Assembly (NCBI RefSeq): GCF_016892625.1 | Contig: NZ_JAFEMW010000004.1 | Coordinates: 310,001 to 374,000 of the forward strand | Direction: 5' to 3' | Source: Brevibacterium sp. RIT 803 | GTDB taxonomy: Bacteria > Actinomycetota > Actinomycetes > Actinomycetales > Brevibacteriaceae | Length of the DNA: 64,000 nucleotides | Part shown: piece by piece, positions 9,099 through 17,033 of the stretch | Numbering within the stretch: the stretch's first letter is position 1 | Layout of the letters: the number at the start of each line of letters is the position of its first letter | Made by a program: the position numbers and the translations under genes | The notes under the pieces: model-generated | What the model was told of the DNA's origin: nothing | What the model saw: only the letters and a program-made list of their open reading frames with translations | The model's database searches: none

Positions 9099-10063
9099 CA
9101 GCTTGCCTTCCCGGCCGGCTCGTCGTTCAGCTCTGCCACTGCACGGTCGAGGTCCTTGAAGATGAGATCGGTGTTGATGTGCTGGGCAGCGAGCGCTCCG
9201 GCTGCCGCCGCACCGCTGACCTGTGCTCCGATGTCGGTGGCGTTGCCGGCAACCCAGACGCCCGGGACGGAGGTCAGTCCGAATGATTCGGTTTCGATGA
9301 AAGCTCCTGCTGGATGTGGCGTGGGTTCGAGACCGATGCCCGCGAACAGTTCGCTGCGCGCGACCATCGGTGTGGCCACGACCGCCGCGTCCACAGCAAC
9401 GACCTGCCCATCGTTCAGGCGTACACCGGTGAGTGTGTCGTCGATGATCTCGAGGCCCTCGATGCCGCCTTCGATCACTGGGATGTCGAGTGCCTGCAGC
9501 TTGATCTGCTCCTCTTCGCTCAGCTCGTAGTCTCCGGCGAAGAGCACCACCTGATCACTCCACTGGCGGAACATGAATGCCTTGTGCACGGCCATGGGGG
9601 CGGTGACGAGGACTGCGATGCGGCCATCTCGAACTTCCCACCCATGGCAGTACGGGCAATGGAGCACGCCATGGCCCCACTGCTCGCGGACTCCCGGGAT
9701 CTCAGGCAGCTCGTCGACCAATCCGGTCGCAATGAGCAGGCGCCTGCCTTCGACGGCGTTCCCGTTGCGCAGGGTGAGCGTGAAACCGTCTACAGCACCG
9801 CTGACGGCAACGACTTCATCGTCGATGATCTCCCCTCCGTAGCCGAGCACCTCTTCTCGTCCTCGTGTCAGCAGCTCCTGAGGGCTGATGCCTTCGTGGC
9901 CCAACAGCCCGTGCACGCCGTCCGCGGGCGCGTTGCGCGGTTGACCCGCGTCGATCACGGTCACACTCCGGCGTGCGCGGGCCGATGTCAGTGCCGCACT
10001 GAGGCCTGCTGCTCCCGCTCCCACGATCACGACGTCTCGGATTGCGCTCATATTCCCTGCCAT
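9098..10063 (-). CDS. NAD(P)/FAD-dependent oxidoreductase, thioredoxin-reductase-like
   Basis: A 321-residue flavoprotein from the ATG at 10063, chosen because GGAGGA lies 7 nt upstream; an ATG 12 bp later has a poorer site. The dinucleotide fold GAGAAGLSAALTSARARRSVTVID (about 15-38) binds FAD. A redox-active CPYC pair sits at residues 136-139 in the HCPYCHGWE context typical of thioredoxin-reductase-like enzymes. The C-terminal FAD block reads SVPGVWVAGNATDIGAQVSGAAAAGALAA. It is likely to reduce a disulfide or other small acceptor; the partner is not shown by the sequence. It forms an operon with the methyltransferase and is divergent from the XRE-cupin gene, with a palindrome in the shared region. 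Confidence 0.9.
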   Translation of the reverse strand: MAGNMSAIRDVVIVGAGAAGLSAALTSARARRSVTVIDAGQPRNAPADGVHGLLGHEGISPQELLTRGREEVLGYGGEIIDDEVVAVSGAVDGFTLTLRNGNAVEGRRLLIATGLVDELPEIPGVREQWGHGVLHCPYCHGWEVRDGRIAVLVTAPMAVHKAFMFRQWSDQVVLFAGDYELSEEEQIKLQALDIPVIEGGIEGLEIIDDTLTGVRLNDGQVVAVDAAVVATPMVARSELFAGIGLEPTPHPAGAFIETESFGLTSVPGVWVAGNATDIGAQVSGAAAAGALAAQHINTDLIFKDLDRAVAELNDEPAGKAS

Positions 10064-10148
10064 GCTCTCGTCCTCCCAAAAGATCAGGAACTGCCTCTGC
10101 GACGTTCCACTACTTCGATGGTGACAAGCACAACTCGCCATTGCAAAT

Positions 10149-10170
10149 GAGTTTGCCAAATGGCAAACTC
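10149..10170. promoter_or_regulatory. Perfect inverted repeat, probable operator of the XRE-cupin regulator
   Basis: GAGTTTGCC and GGCAAACTC are exact inverted repeats separated by AAAT. The element lies between the divergent flavin reductase and XRE-cupin genes, immediately ahead of the regulator's likely start. Position and symmetry suggest that the adjacent HTH protein binds it and controls both directions. No biochemical evidence can be read from sequence. Confidence 0.6.
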
Positions 10171-10176
10171 GTGAGC

Positions 10177-10794
10177 ATGGACGAACTTATGGACCGCACC
10201 CTCGATGCTGTCGGACCACGCTTGAAGCAGCTGCGACAGCGCCGCGACATCACTCTCACCGATCTTTCCGAAGAGACCGGCATCTCGATCAGCACACTCT
10301 CCCGGCTCGAGGCTGGTCACCGCCGCCCCAGCCTCGAACAGCTTCTGCCCTTGGCGCGCGCATTCGGTGCCACTCTCGACGAGCTCGTCGATGCTCCACC
10401 GACCGGGGATCCGCGCATCAATCTGCGTCCGATCACCAGTGGTGACGGTCGGACGATCCTGCCTCTGACCCGTCGGGCCGGGGGCATCCAGGCCTACAAG
10501 TTCATCCTTCCCGCCGGGGACGACGAGGCAGTGCCTGAGCTGCGCACCCATGACGGCTATGACTGGGCGTTCGTCCTCAACGGCAGACTCCGACTCGTCC
10601 TGGGCGAACACGACCTCATCCTCGAACCGGGCGAAGCCGCCGAGTTCGACACTCGCACTCCGCACTGGTTCGGCGCCACCAGCTCAGGACCGGTCGAATT
10701 CCTCAGCCTCGTCGGCAAGCAGGGAGAACGAGCTCACATCCGAGCGGCACCGAAGCGCCACCTCGGCGCAGAGGAGAGGCGTCAGGCGACCTGA
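10177..10794 (+). CDS. XRE-family transcriptional regulator with C-terminal cupin
   Basis: A 205-residue regulator from the ATG at 10177. Upstream in-frame ATG/GTG codons exist at 10147 and 10171, but these lie in or next to the palindrome, and no start has a clear ribosome site, so the start is uncertain. An N-terminal HTH_3 domain is seen as LKQLRQRRDITLTDLSEETGISISTLSRLEAGHRRPSLEQLLPLARAFG (about residues 12-60). A single cupin barrel follows (HDGYDWAFVLNGRLRLVLGEHDLILEPGEAAEFDTRTPHWFGA). Such proteins sense a small ligand with the cupin and repress or activate neighbours. The divergent flavin reductase/methyltransferase pair is the obvious target. Confidence 0.88.
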   Translation: MDELMDRTLDAVGPRLKQLRQRRDITLTDLSEETGISISTLSRLEAGHRRPSLEQLLPLARAFGATLDELVDAPPTGDPRINLRPITSGDGRTILPLTRRAGGIQAYKFILPAGDDEAVPELRTHDGYDWAFVLNGRLRLVLGEHDLILEPGEAAEFDTRTPHWFGATSSGPVEFLSLVGKQGERAHIRAAPKRHLGAEERRQAT

Positions 10795-10800
10795 CTGGCG

Positions 10801-11220
10801 TCAGCCGACGTCCATGAGCGTCGACCGGATGATGAAGCGATTGCCCGTCGGTGACTCGACGCTGAAGCCGCTTCCCCGTCCGGGCACCACATCGACCGTC
10901 AGATGCGTGTGCTTCCAGTATTCGAACTGCTCGACCGACATCCAGAAGTCGATGCCGGACTTCTCGCTGTCGTCGATGGGCAGTTCGAAGTGTCCGAGCA
11001 GGACGTCCGCCTCGGAGGTGAGGAAGTCGCCTTCCGGGAAGCACATCGGCGAGGACCCGTCGCAGCAGCCACCCGACTGATGGAACATCAGTTGACCGTG
11101 TTTGGCGACCAGTTCGCCGAGGAGGTCGACGGCGGCCTGTGTCATGGCCACTCGGGACTTCTCCTCCCCGCCGATGGTGGGAGTGGATTCCAGTGCTGCT
11201 GTCTGTGTCGATTCACTCAT
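10801..11220 (-). CDS. DUF779 domain protein, aldehyde dehydrogenase partner
   Basis: A 139-residue protein with the DUF779 core: LLGELVAKHGQLMFHQSGGCCDGSSPMCFPEGDF and a WKHTHLTVDVVPGRGSGFSVESPTGNRFIIRS ending. The Cys-Cys and nearby Cys could bind a metal. DUF779 genes usually follow exaC-type aldehyde dehydrogenases, as here: its start overlaps the dehydrogenase stop by one base. Its exact role is not established; assisting or regulating the dehydrogenase is the common guess. It is convergent with the XRE-cupin gene, with 6 bp between. Confidence 0.85.
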   Translation of the reverse strand: MSESTQTAALESTPTIGGEEKSRVAMTQAAVDLLGELVAKHGQLMFHQSGGCCDGSSPMCFPEGDFLTSEADVLLGHFELPIDDSEKSGIDFWMSVEQFEYWKHTHLTVDVVPGRGSGFSVESPTGNRFIIRSTLMDVG

Positions 11221-12743
11221 CAGAAAAATCCTTGTGCGTTCTCCGAGTAGCTGACCAGCAGGTTCTTCGTCTGCTGGTAGTGGTCGAGCATCATCAGGTG
11301 GTTCTCTCGGCCGATTCCCGATGATTTGTATCCGCCGAACGCGGCATGTGCCGGATAGGCGTGATAGTTGTTCACCCAGACGCGGCCTGCCTGGATGTCA
11401 CGGCCGGCACGGTAGGCGATGTTGCCGGTGCGGGCCCAGACGCCGGCCCCCAGACCGTAGAGCGTGTCGTTGGCGGTGGTGATGGCGTCGTCGTAGTCCT
11501 TGAACGAGGTCAGCGCTACGACAGGACCGAAGATCTCCTCTTGGAAGATCCGCATGTTGTTCGAGCCCTTGAAGATGGTGGGCTGGACGTAGAAGCCGCC
11601 TGAGAGATCTCCTTCGAGTTCGGCCTTGTCACCGCCGATGAGCACCTCAGCACCTTCGTCCTTGCCGATCTGCAGGTACGACATGATCTTCTCGTACTGA
11701 TCATTAGAGGCCTGCGCGCCCACCTGGGTATCGGTGTCGAGTGGATTGCCCTGCTTGATCGCTCGCACACGCTCGACACCAGCGGCGACGAAGTCATCGA
11801 AGATCGACTCCTGGACGAGAGCGCGAGACGGGCAGGTACAGACTTCGCCCTGATTGAGTGCGAACATCGCGAAGCCTTCGAGCGCCTTGTCGCGGTAGCT
11901 GTCGTCGGCGGCGAGGACGTCTTCGAAGAAGATGTTCGGTGACTTGCCGCCGAGCTCCAGGGTGACCGGGATGATGTTCTGCGAGGCGTACTGCATGATC
12001 AGACGACCGGTCGTGGTCTCACCGGTGAACGCGATCTTCTTGATCCGCTTGTTCGAGGCCAGAGGTTTGCCTGCCTCGACTCCGAAGCCGTTGACGATGT
12101 TGAGGACACCGGGTGGCAGCAGATCGCCAACGAGTTCAGCCAGGATGAGGATCGAGGCCGGAGTCTGCTCGGCGGGCTTGAGGACGACGCAGTTGCCTGC
12201 GGCGAGCGCCGGTGCCAGCTTCCACGTGGCCATGAGTATGGGGAAGTTCCACGGGATGATCTGTCCGACGACGCCGAGCGGTTCGTGGAAGTGATAGGCA
12301 ACGGTGTCGTCGTCGATCTGCGACAGGCCGCCTTCTTGGGCCCGGATCGCTGCAGCGAAGTAGCGGAAGTGGTCGATGGCCAGTGGGATGTCGGCGGCCA
12401 GTGGTTCGCGGATGCCCTTGCCGTTGTCCCAGGTCTCTGCGACCGCGAGCATCTCAAGATTCTCTTCCATGCGATCAGCGATCTTGAGGAGGATGTTCGA
12501 GCGCTCGGTCACCGAGGTCTTCCCCCAAGCAGGTGCTGCTGCCCAGGCCGCATCGAGGGCGGTTTCGATGTCGTCGGCGGTGGAGCTGGGGATCTCTGTG
12601 AATGCCTGTCCGGTGACGGGAGTGATGTTGTCGAAGTAGTCGCCGTTCTTCGGCGGCACCCACTCGCCTCCGATGTAGTTCTCGTAGCGCGACTTGAACG
12701 TGACGAGCGAACCTTCGGTACCGGGTGCTGAGTAGACTGCCAT
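11220..12743 (-). CDS. NAD-dependent aldehyde dehydrogenase (ExaC/AcoD type)
   Basis: A 507-residue aldehyde dehydrogenase oxidising short aldehydes such as acetaldehyde to acids with NAD. The start is the ATG at 12743, preceded by GAAGGAG; a reading 14 residues longer has no such site. Hallmarks: [26 protein letters not shown] at the N-terminus, the NAD site [32 protein letters not shown], the general base in [12 protein letters not shown] and the catalytic Cys in [11 protein letters not shown]. The ending [29 protein letters not shown] is close to ExaC/AcoD. Co-transcribed with DUF779. The promoter and phased upstream repeats suggest activator control. Confidence 0.93.
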   Translation of the reverse strand: MAVYSAPGTEGSLVTFKSRYENYIGGEWVPPKNGDYFDNITPVTGQAFTEIPSSTADDIETALDAAWAAAPAWGKTSVTERSNILLKIADRMEENLEMLAVAETWDNGKGIREPLAADIPLAIDHFRYFAAAIRAQEGGLSQIDDDTVAYHFHEPLGVVGQIIPWNFPILMATWKLAPALAAGNCVVLKPAEQTPASILILAELVGDLLPPGVLNIVNGFGVEAGKPLASNKRIKKIAFTGETTTGRLIMQYASQNIIPVTLELGGKSPNIFFEDVLAADDSYRDKALEGFAMFALNQGEVCTCPSRALVQESIFDDFVAAGVERVRAIKQGNPLDTDTQVGAQASNDQYEKIMSYLQIGKDEGAEVLIGGDKAELEGDLSGGFYVQPTIFKGSNNMRIFQEEIFGPVVALTSFKDYDDAITTANDTLYGLGAGVWARTGNIAYRAGRDIQAGRVWVNNYHAYPAHAAFGGYKSSGIGRENHLMMLDHYQQTKNLLVSYSENAQGFF

Positions 12744-12777
12744 GACACTCCTTCGTGTGAGTCCATCCGCTCGCATC

Positions 12778-12797
12778 GCACGCATTTTTTCGCGTGC
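12778..12797. other. Short inverted repeat in the aldehyde dehydrogenase leader
   Basis: GCACGC and GCGTGC face each other around an eight-base loop containing six T. The element is 35-55 bp upstream of the dehydrogenase start codon, inside its presumed 5' leader. It could be a small RNA hairpin or a protein site. There is no further support. Confidence 0.3.
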
Positions 12798-12847
12798 AGT
12801 GCATGGTCGTGGTCGACTGCGCGGAGCGGATGTGTCCGTGTCCTCTC

Positions 12848-12876
12848 ACCTTAGGGTGGAGAGAGTCTGCGAACAA
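12848..12876 (-). promoter_or_regulatory. Probable promoter of the aldehyde dehydrogenase operon
   Basis: On the minus strand, TTGTTC (12876-12871) and TAAGGT (12853-12848) are separated by 17 bp. This is a reasonable sigma-70-type pair, placing transcription start about 100 bp before the ATG at 12743. The direct repeats at 12882-12921 lie directly upstream of the -35. Confidence 0.5.
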
Positions 12877-12881
12877 TAGCC

Positions 12882-12921
12882 TGCACGATTTCGAGGTGAA
12901 CGTGCACGATTTCGAGGTGAA
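12882..12921. repeat. Two 19-bp direct repeats, 21 bp apart, above the aldehyde dehydrogenase promoter
   Basis: TGCACGATTTCGAGGTGAA occurs exactly at 12882-12900 and at 12903-12921. The 21-bp period is two helical turns, so a protein would bind both copies on one face. Read toward the dehydrogenase they occupy roughly -42 to -80 relative to its predicted start, a normal place for an activator. The kinase-like gene on the other side starts 125 bp away. This looks like a dedicated activator site. The activator itself is not evident nearby. Confidence 0.6.
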
Positions 12922-13045
12922 GTTGAGAGAATGACTCCATGCATGCCCGACCGTTCTCTCCTGCTGATTGCGAATCGCGCTCTGCTCTCTTCACAAGAGC
13001 AGGCGAGAGATCACCCGGAAACATAATCTGCCTCAGCGTAATGTC

Positions 13046-14068
13046 ATGACTGCGCGCGCGGAAAGTGCCCGTAGAATCTCTGCCGAGATCCACAGACTCG
13101 ATGATTCACAGGTATGTGCGCTCGTCGACGCCGCCGAGACAGTAGGGGTCGGCATCGGTGGAACCACGAGAACTGCTGAGATCAATGGAGCTCCTGTCTT
13201 CATCAAGCAGCTTCCACTCACACACAGCGAAGCGTCGGATCCGACCGCCACCCGCAATCACGCTGGACTGCCGTTTGTCAGCCACTACGGGATCGGGAGC
13301 CCGGCGCATGGTGTCGGGCGCGAGCTGGCAGCACACACGCTCACCTCCGATTGGGTCCGCTCCGGGGAGGCAGACTTCTTTCCGCTTCTGCTCGGGTGGA
13401 GAGTCGTCGATCTTCCGTGCGAATCCGACCTCAGCGAATTCGACGGAGACGGACCGAAGCACCGATGGGGCACCTCGTGGCCGCACGTTGAGACGAAGCT
13501 CGCCGAGATGTCGTCCGCGCCCACAAGTGTGGTGCTCTTCCTTGAACATGTGCCTGAGACCTTGGGGTCCTGTGTGCGCCGAAGCGTGGCCGAAGGCAGC
13601 GGATCGACCGTGTTCGCTGAGGCCGTGGGCCAGATCATCGATGCCACGGCGTGGATGGAGAAGCAGGGATTCCACCACTTCGACGTGCATCCGGGAAATA
13701 TCCTCATCCACGACGGCAGACTGATCTTCACGGATTTCGGACTCTCGCTCCACCGCAATTTCGAGCTCACCGCGGACGAGGAGTCATCGCTGTCCACTCA
13801 TCGCGGCTTCGACCGTGACACCGGCCTCATGCACCTCTTTCACTGGACGCTGTTCGAACTCGGTTACACCTCCAGGTCCAGGCGGTTGGAGCTGCTGCGT
13901 GCTGCAGCAGCTGATCCGGCAGCCTCAGCGCTGAAGCCGGTTCGCGCAGCCCTCGGTGGAAAGGGTGCCGACCTGATCGCTGAGCATGCGAGTGTCGCTG
14001 TCCGTATGACGGAGATGTTCGCCGTTCTCATACGGGATGCGTTCGGCACCAGGTACGACAGACGATAA
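13046..14068 (+). CDS. Protein-kinase-fold phosphotransferase of unknown target
   Basis: A 340-residue protein from the ATG at 13046 (a TTG at 12968 would add 26 residues; neither start has a good ribosome site). Kinase-fold marks: a glycine-rich turn GVGIGGTTRT (about 37-46), candidate ATP-binding Lys in APVFIKQLPL, the catalytic-loop motif HFDVHPGNILI (H-x-D-x4-N) and the metal-binding DFG in LIFTDFGLSLH. It therefore has the residues of an active eukaryotic-like or aminoglycoside-phosphotransferase-like kinase. It is not in an obvious operon, lies divergent to the aldehyde dehydrogenase and collides with the SRPBCC gene at its 3' end. The substrate cannot be inferred. Confidence 0.75.
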   Translation: MTARAESARRISAEIHRLDDSQVCALVDAAETVGVGIGGTTRTAEINGAPVFIKQLPLTHSEASDPTATRNHAGLPFVSHYGIGSPAHGVGRELAAHTLTSDWVRSGEADFFPLLLGWRVVDLPCESDLSEFDGDGPKHRWGTSWPHVETKLAEMSSAPTSVVLFLEHVPETLGSCVRRSVAEGSGSTVFAEAVGQIIDATAWMEKQGFHHFDVHPGNILIHDGRLIFTDFGLSLHRNFELTADEESSLSTHRGFDRDTGLMHLFHWTLFELGYTSRSRRLELLRAAAADPAASALKPVRAALGGKGADLIAEHASVAVRMTEMFAVLIRDAFGTRYDRR

Positions 14069-14568
14069 CGCTGGTTCTCATCGATTCTGAGTATATTTCG
14101 CCGGAGGAGTTCGAGGCTGAAGTCCCACCCGTCGGCGAAGAAGTCCCGCGCTTCGCCTCGGCGTTCGATTGGAATGTCGTCAAAGCAATGCACGATGGTC
14201 ACCCTCGTCTCCTCGCCATGAGGTTGCAGCGTGATCTCGACACTGTCGGATCGGCCGAAGCGCCCATTCGTCCAACGAAGGATCGCGATGCAGCGCCGCT
14301 CGTCGAAGACAGTGATCTCACCAGCGAGCACATACTCGTAGGCACGGTCGCTGTAGTGCTCCTCGTAGGGGCTGCCGACTCGTGGTTCGAAGTCGATCTG
14401 CACTGTCGGCGGCGGAGACCACCATCCGCTCAATCGAATCGGGTCTGCCACGTGCGGCCAGACATGGGCAGCCGGCGCTGTGATCACCAGCGATCTGTCG
14501 AAGCCCCAATCCGGATTCTTGTCGACCGTAGGCACGTTCTTCAGTGTCTGGCAGCAAGCCGCAAGCAT
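13864..14568 (-). CDS. SRPBCC/AHSA1-like domain protein with read-through tail
   Basis: The first ~165 of 234 residues form a START/AHSA1-type ligand-binding fold: FDRSLVITAPAAHVWPHVADPIRLSGWWSPPPTVQIDFEPRVGSPYEEHY, then EYVLAGEITVFDERRCIAILRWTNGRFGRSDSVEITLQPHGEETRVTIVHCF and DFFADGWDFSLELLRR. The fold normally ends there. The remaining ~70 residues are Ala/Ser/Arg-rich, lie antisense to the end of the kinase-like gene and look like non-functional read-through after loss of a stop. The start is uncertain: the ATG at 14568 gives a Cys-containing leader. Such domains bind hydrophobic ligands. No partner is evident. Confidence 0.7.
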   Translation of the reverse strand: MLAACCQTLKNVPTVDKNPDWGFDRSLVITAPAAHVWPHVADPIRLSGWWSPPPTVQIDFEPRVGSPYEEHYSDRAYEYVLAGEITVFDERRCIAILRWTNGRFGRSDSVEITLQPHGEETRVTIVHCFDDIPIERRGEARDFFADGWDFSLELLRRNILRIDENQRYRLSYLVPNASRMRTANISVIRTATLACSAIRSAPFPPRAARTGFSAEAAGSAAAARSSSNRLDLEV

Positions 14569-14672
14569 GATTCAGATCAGTCGGTCGTGCTCAGAGGCGG
14601 AGACGGTGACCACGATCAAGCTGTACCGATCATTGTTTGAAACCTATAGAAGGCCTGTTGGTCGCAGGGTTC

Positions 14673-15296
14673 TCATACGGGCGTTCTTCCCGAGATGATC
14701 GAACCGTTCGACAGCAAGGCGCCTCTGAACGCAAGGCGCGCAGCCACTACGTGCTCAATGTCGACACGGTCGATCGCTTGGACATGCAGGTGCGGTTGGG
14801 TGCTGTTGCCGGAGTTTCCACACCGGCCGATCTCCTCGCCGACCTCTACGTGCTGTCCCACCCGAACCCGTGTGCTGCGATGCTGGAGATGGCAGAGCGA
14901 GACTATACCGCCGAGGCATCTGACCATGACGTGATTGCCGGCGAGGGCAAGCCAGCCCGCGCCGACACGGCGGGCCTGTGTCAGCGAGTATCCGATCGAG
15001 GGGACACCGCGGTACGAGAGATGATCGCGCTCCGTGTCATGAGAAGCCACGACAGTTCCTGCGACCGGAGAGAGCACCGGACGGCCGAAGCCGACAAAGT
15101 TCTCCGGAGGTTCCGGACGGAGGAGGGAGTCGAAGGTGAAGGGCGCCGATCTCCCAGAGCCATCGACCGGCACGAAGTCGATTGCGTATGAGGTCGCGAA
15201 GAGGGTCGTGCCGTGACTCGGCACCCGGTCGGCGGGACTGTTCTGGACCAGCCATCGGCCGGTGAATGGGTAGTCCATATCGAGCAAGTCGGTCAT
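14673..15296 (-). CDS. M23 (LytM-type) peptidase domain protein
   Basis: 207 residues from the ATG at 15296, which has GAGGTG 9 nt upstream; a longer in-frame reading overlaps the acetyltransferase gene and is rejected. The M23 core is seen as LFATSYAIDFVPVDG, GRPVLSPVAGTVVASHD, NHVMVRCLGGIVSLCHLQHRSTRVRVGQHVEVGEEIGRCGNSGNSTQPHLHVQ, with the final H-x-H. A Zn ligand from the first block would be the Asp of AIDF. There is no signal peptide, so it may act on cytoplasmic or unconventionally exported substrates, or may have lost cell-wall function. It follows the GNAT gene by 8 bp and belongs to the aquaporin cluster. Confidence 0.8.
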   Translation of the reverse strand: MTDLLDMDYPFTGRWLVQNSPADRVPSHGTTLFATSYAIDFVPVDGSGRSAPFTFDSLLRPEPPENFVGFGRPVLSPVAGTVVASHDTERDHLSYRGVPSIGYSLTQARRVGAGWLALAGNHVMVRCLGGIVSLCHLQHRSTRVRVGQHVEVGEEIGRCGNSGNSTQPHLHVQAIDRVDIEHVVAARLAFRGALLSNGSIISGRTPV

Positions 15297-15304
15297 GGGG
15301 TGGG

Positions 15305-15865
15305 TCACCTCGTGGAGTGCCCCCGCCGTACCGAGGAATACAGGATCATGTCGCGACGTTCGCCGCCGACCAGCTGACGGCTGACCAGGAGTTCCTCCCG
15401 AACATAGCCAGTTCGCTCGGCGGTGCGAATCGATGCGATGTTCCACGGTTCGATGAACAGGTCGATCCGCTGTACTCCCCGAACAGTCCACCCGAACTCG
15501 GTCAGGGCCGCGAGCGCCTCGGCCGCGTAGCCGCACCCGCGCTCGGACGGCGCAAGGGCATATCCGGCGCTCGCCCGCCCCTCGTTGAGTTCCTTCAGCC
15601 AGAGACCGCAGTGACCGATCGCGAAATCATCGGTTCGACGCGCAATCGTGAAGGAGAAGCCAGCTCCCTCTGCATGACGACCCTGCTGGCGTTCGACCCA
15701 GTCACTGGCTTCCTGCATGGTGGCGTCTCCTGGCAGTGAACCCGTCTGCGGCACATAGGGATCGGTCGACAGCTGCCGAGCCATTGCGACGTCCCGCGCG
15801 TCCACTGCTCGCAGCAGAACCTGCCCAGAGACCAGTGCCTCCGCGGGCCAGGGTGGCAGCGTCAT
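15305..15865 (-). CDS. GNAT N-acetyltransferase (RimJ/RimL-like)
   Basis: A 186-residue Acetyltransf_3-type enzyme. It opens with GQVLLRAVDARDVAMARQLSTDPYVP, has the strand FAIGHCGLWLKELNEGRASAGYALAPSERGCGYAAEALAALTEFGW, where the R/Q-x-x-G-x-A-like turn for acetyl-CoA reads ERGCGYA, and ends RIDLFIEPWNIASIRTAERTGYVREELLVSRQLVGGERRDMILYS. It should transfer acetyl from acetyl-CoA to an amine, such as a protein N-terminus or small molecule. The gene overlaps the aquaporin stop by 4 bp, so translation is coupled. The substrate is unknown. Confidence 0.88.
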   Translation of the reverse strand: MTLPPWPAEALVSGQVLLRAVDARDVAMARQLSTDPYVPQTGSLPGDATMQEASDWVERQQGRHAEGAGFSFTIARRTDDFAIGHCGLWLKELNEGRASAGYALAPSERGCGYAAEALAALTEFGWTVRGVQRIDLFIEPWNIASIRTAERTGYVREELLVSRQLVGGERRDMILYSSVRRGHSTR

Positions 15866-16620
15866 CCGCCCTCGGTGATCGGAACTTCGGCAGCCTTCGG
15901 GAACAGCAGGTTATAGGTGAGTCCGGCCACGGCGGCACCAGCGAGCGGTGCGAGGAAGAACACCCACACCTGACCGAGCGCGTCTCCACCGGCGAATACC
16001 GCGACACCGAAGGAACGTGCCGGATTGACCGAGGTGTTCGACACCGGAATGGCCACGAGGTGGATGAGTGTGAGTGAGAGGCCGATCGCCAGAGGAGCCA
16101 TTCCGACCGGGGACCTGTCGTCGGTCGACCCGAGGATGACGTAGAGGAAGATGGCGGTGAGGACGAACTCGGCGACGAGGACGCTGACCAAGGAGAATCC
16201 GTTCGGGGAGAATTCGCCATAGCCGTTCGTCGCCAGTCCGTCCTTCGCAAGCGAATAGTCGGGATTGCCCGAAGCGATGAGGAGTACGACTCCGCCGGCG
16301 GCGATTCCGGCGACCAGCTGTGTGATCCAGTAGGGAACGGCGTCCTTGATCGGGGTCCTGCCCGCTAGTACACAGCCCAACGTCACTGCGGGATTGAAGT
16401 GTCCACCGGAGACATGTCCGACGGCGTAGGCCATGACGACGACGGTGAGGCCGAAGGCCAGCGCGACGCCGAGGAATCCGATGCCCATATTGATGCCGTC
16501 ATCACCGACGACCTTTGCTGCGAATACGGCCGCGCCGCAGCCGCCGAAGACGAGGACGAAGGTGCCGAGGAATTCGGCGAAGATCTTTGAGACTAGGGTG
16601 GGTTTCTGCTGGAGTGCCAT
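15862..16620 (-). CDS. aqpZ: Aquaporin (AqpZ-like MIP channel)
   Basis: A 252-residue six-helix channel for water or small neutral solutes. Both pore signatures are present: HFNPAVTLG (loop B) and SVNPARSFG (loop E). The N-terminus IFAEFLGTFVLVFGGCGAAVFAA is AqpZ-like, and the His and Arg of a water-selective filter can be placed (HLVAI and NPAR). The start at 16620 (MALQQKPTL) has GGGAA upstream; longer readings do not. It leads a minus-strand cluster with GNAT and M23 genes. Confidence 0.9.
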   Translation of the reverse strand: MALQQKPTLVSKIFAEFLGTFVLVFGGCGAAVFAAKVVGDDGINMGIGFLGVALAFGLTVVVMAYAVGHVSGGHFNPAVTLGCVLAGRTPIKDAVPYWITQLVAGIAAGGVVLLIASGNPDYSLAKDGLATNGYGEFSPNGFSLVSVLVAEFVLTAIFLYVILGSTDDRSPVGMAPLAIGLSLTLIHLVAIPVSNTSVNPARSFGVAVFAGGDALGQVWVFFLAPLAGAAVAGLTYNLLFPKAAEVPITEGG

Positions 16621-16814
16621 GATGACTGTTCCCATCTGTGATGTGTGCCACATATCATGCCGTTTTCCATACTACAGTCACGTCTCAGCAGCTGAGCCCG
16701 AGTCGCACTGTCGTTTCCTCTGACCGGGTGCGACGCGAGCTCATACCAACGGCATGACCATGATCAGGCAGGGCGTCCTCGGCGAGGGGACCGGCAATTG
16801 GTACGCTGACGAAC

Positions 16815-17030
16815 ATGAGCGACGTCGACAGCCCGGTTCTCCGCCTGATTCCCTATCTCGGGGCATTCACGGTCGCGGTGTTCGTCGGCCTGCCTGTGAT
16901 GGGCAACGGAGACCTGTTGACGGCCGTCGTCGTCATCGCAGTCGCCTACTTCGTGACCTACTACCTTGTCAGGTATGTCATCGGACTCATCGTCCGCAAC
17001 CGCCGCAGCAGCACCGACGAGCAGGACTAG
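16815..17030 (+). CDS. Small two-helix membrane protein
   Basis: A 71-residue protein with two likely transmembrane helices (about 12-30, LGAFTVAVFVGLPVMG, and 35-60, LLTAVVVIAVAYFVTYYLVRYVIGLIV) and a short charged C-terminus NRRSSTDEQD. Codon use fits the genome and it is convergent with the AI-2E transporter, with 3 bp between. Function is unrecognised. It resembles small actinobacterial hypothetical membrane proteins. Confidence 0.7.
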   Translation: MSDVDSPVLRLIPYLGAFTVAVFVGLPVMGNGDLLTAVVVIAVAYFVTYYLVRYVIGLIVRNRRSSTDEQD

Positions 17031-17033
17031 CCG

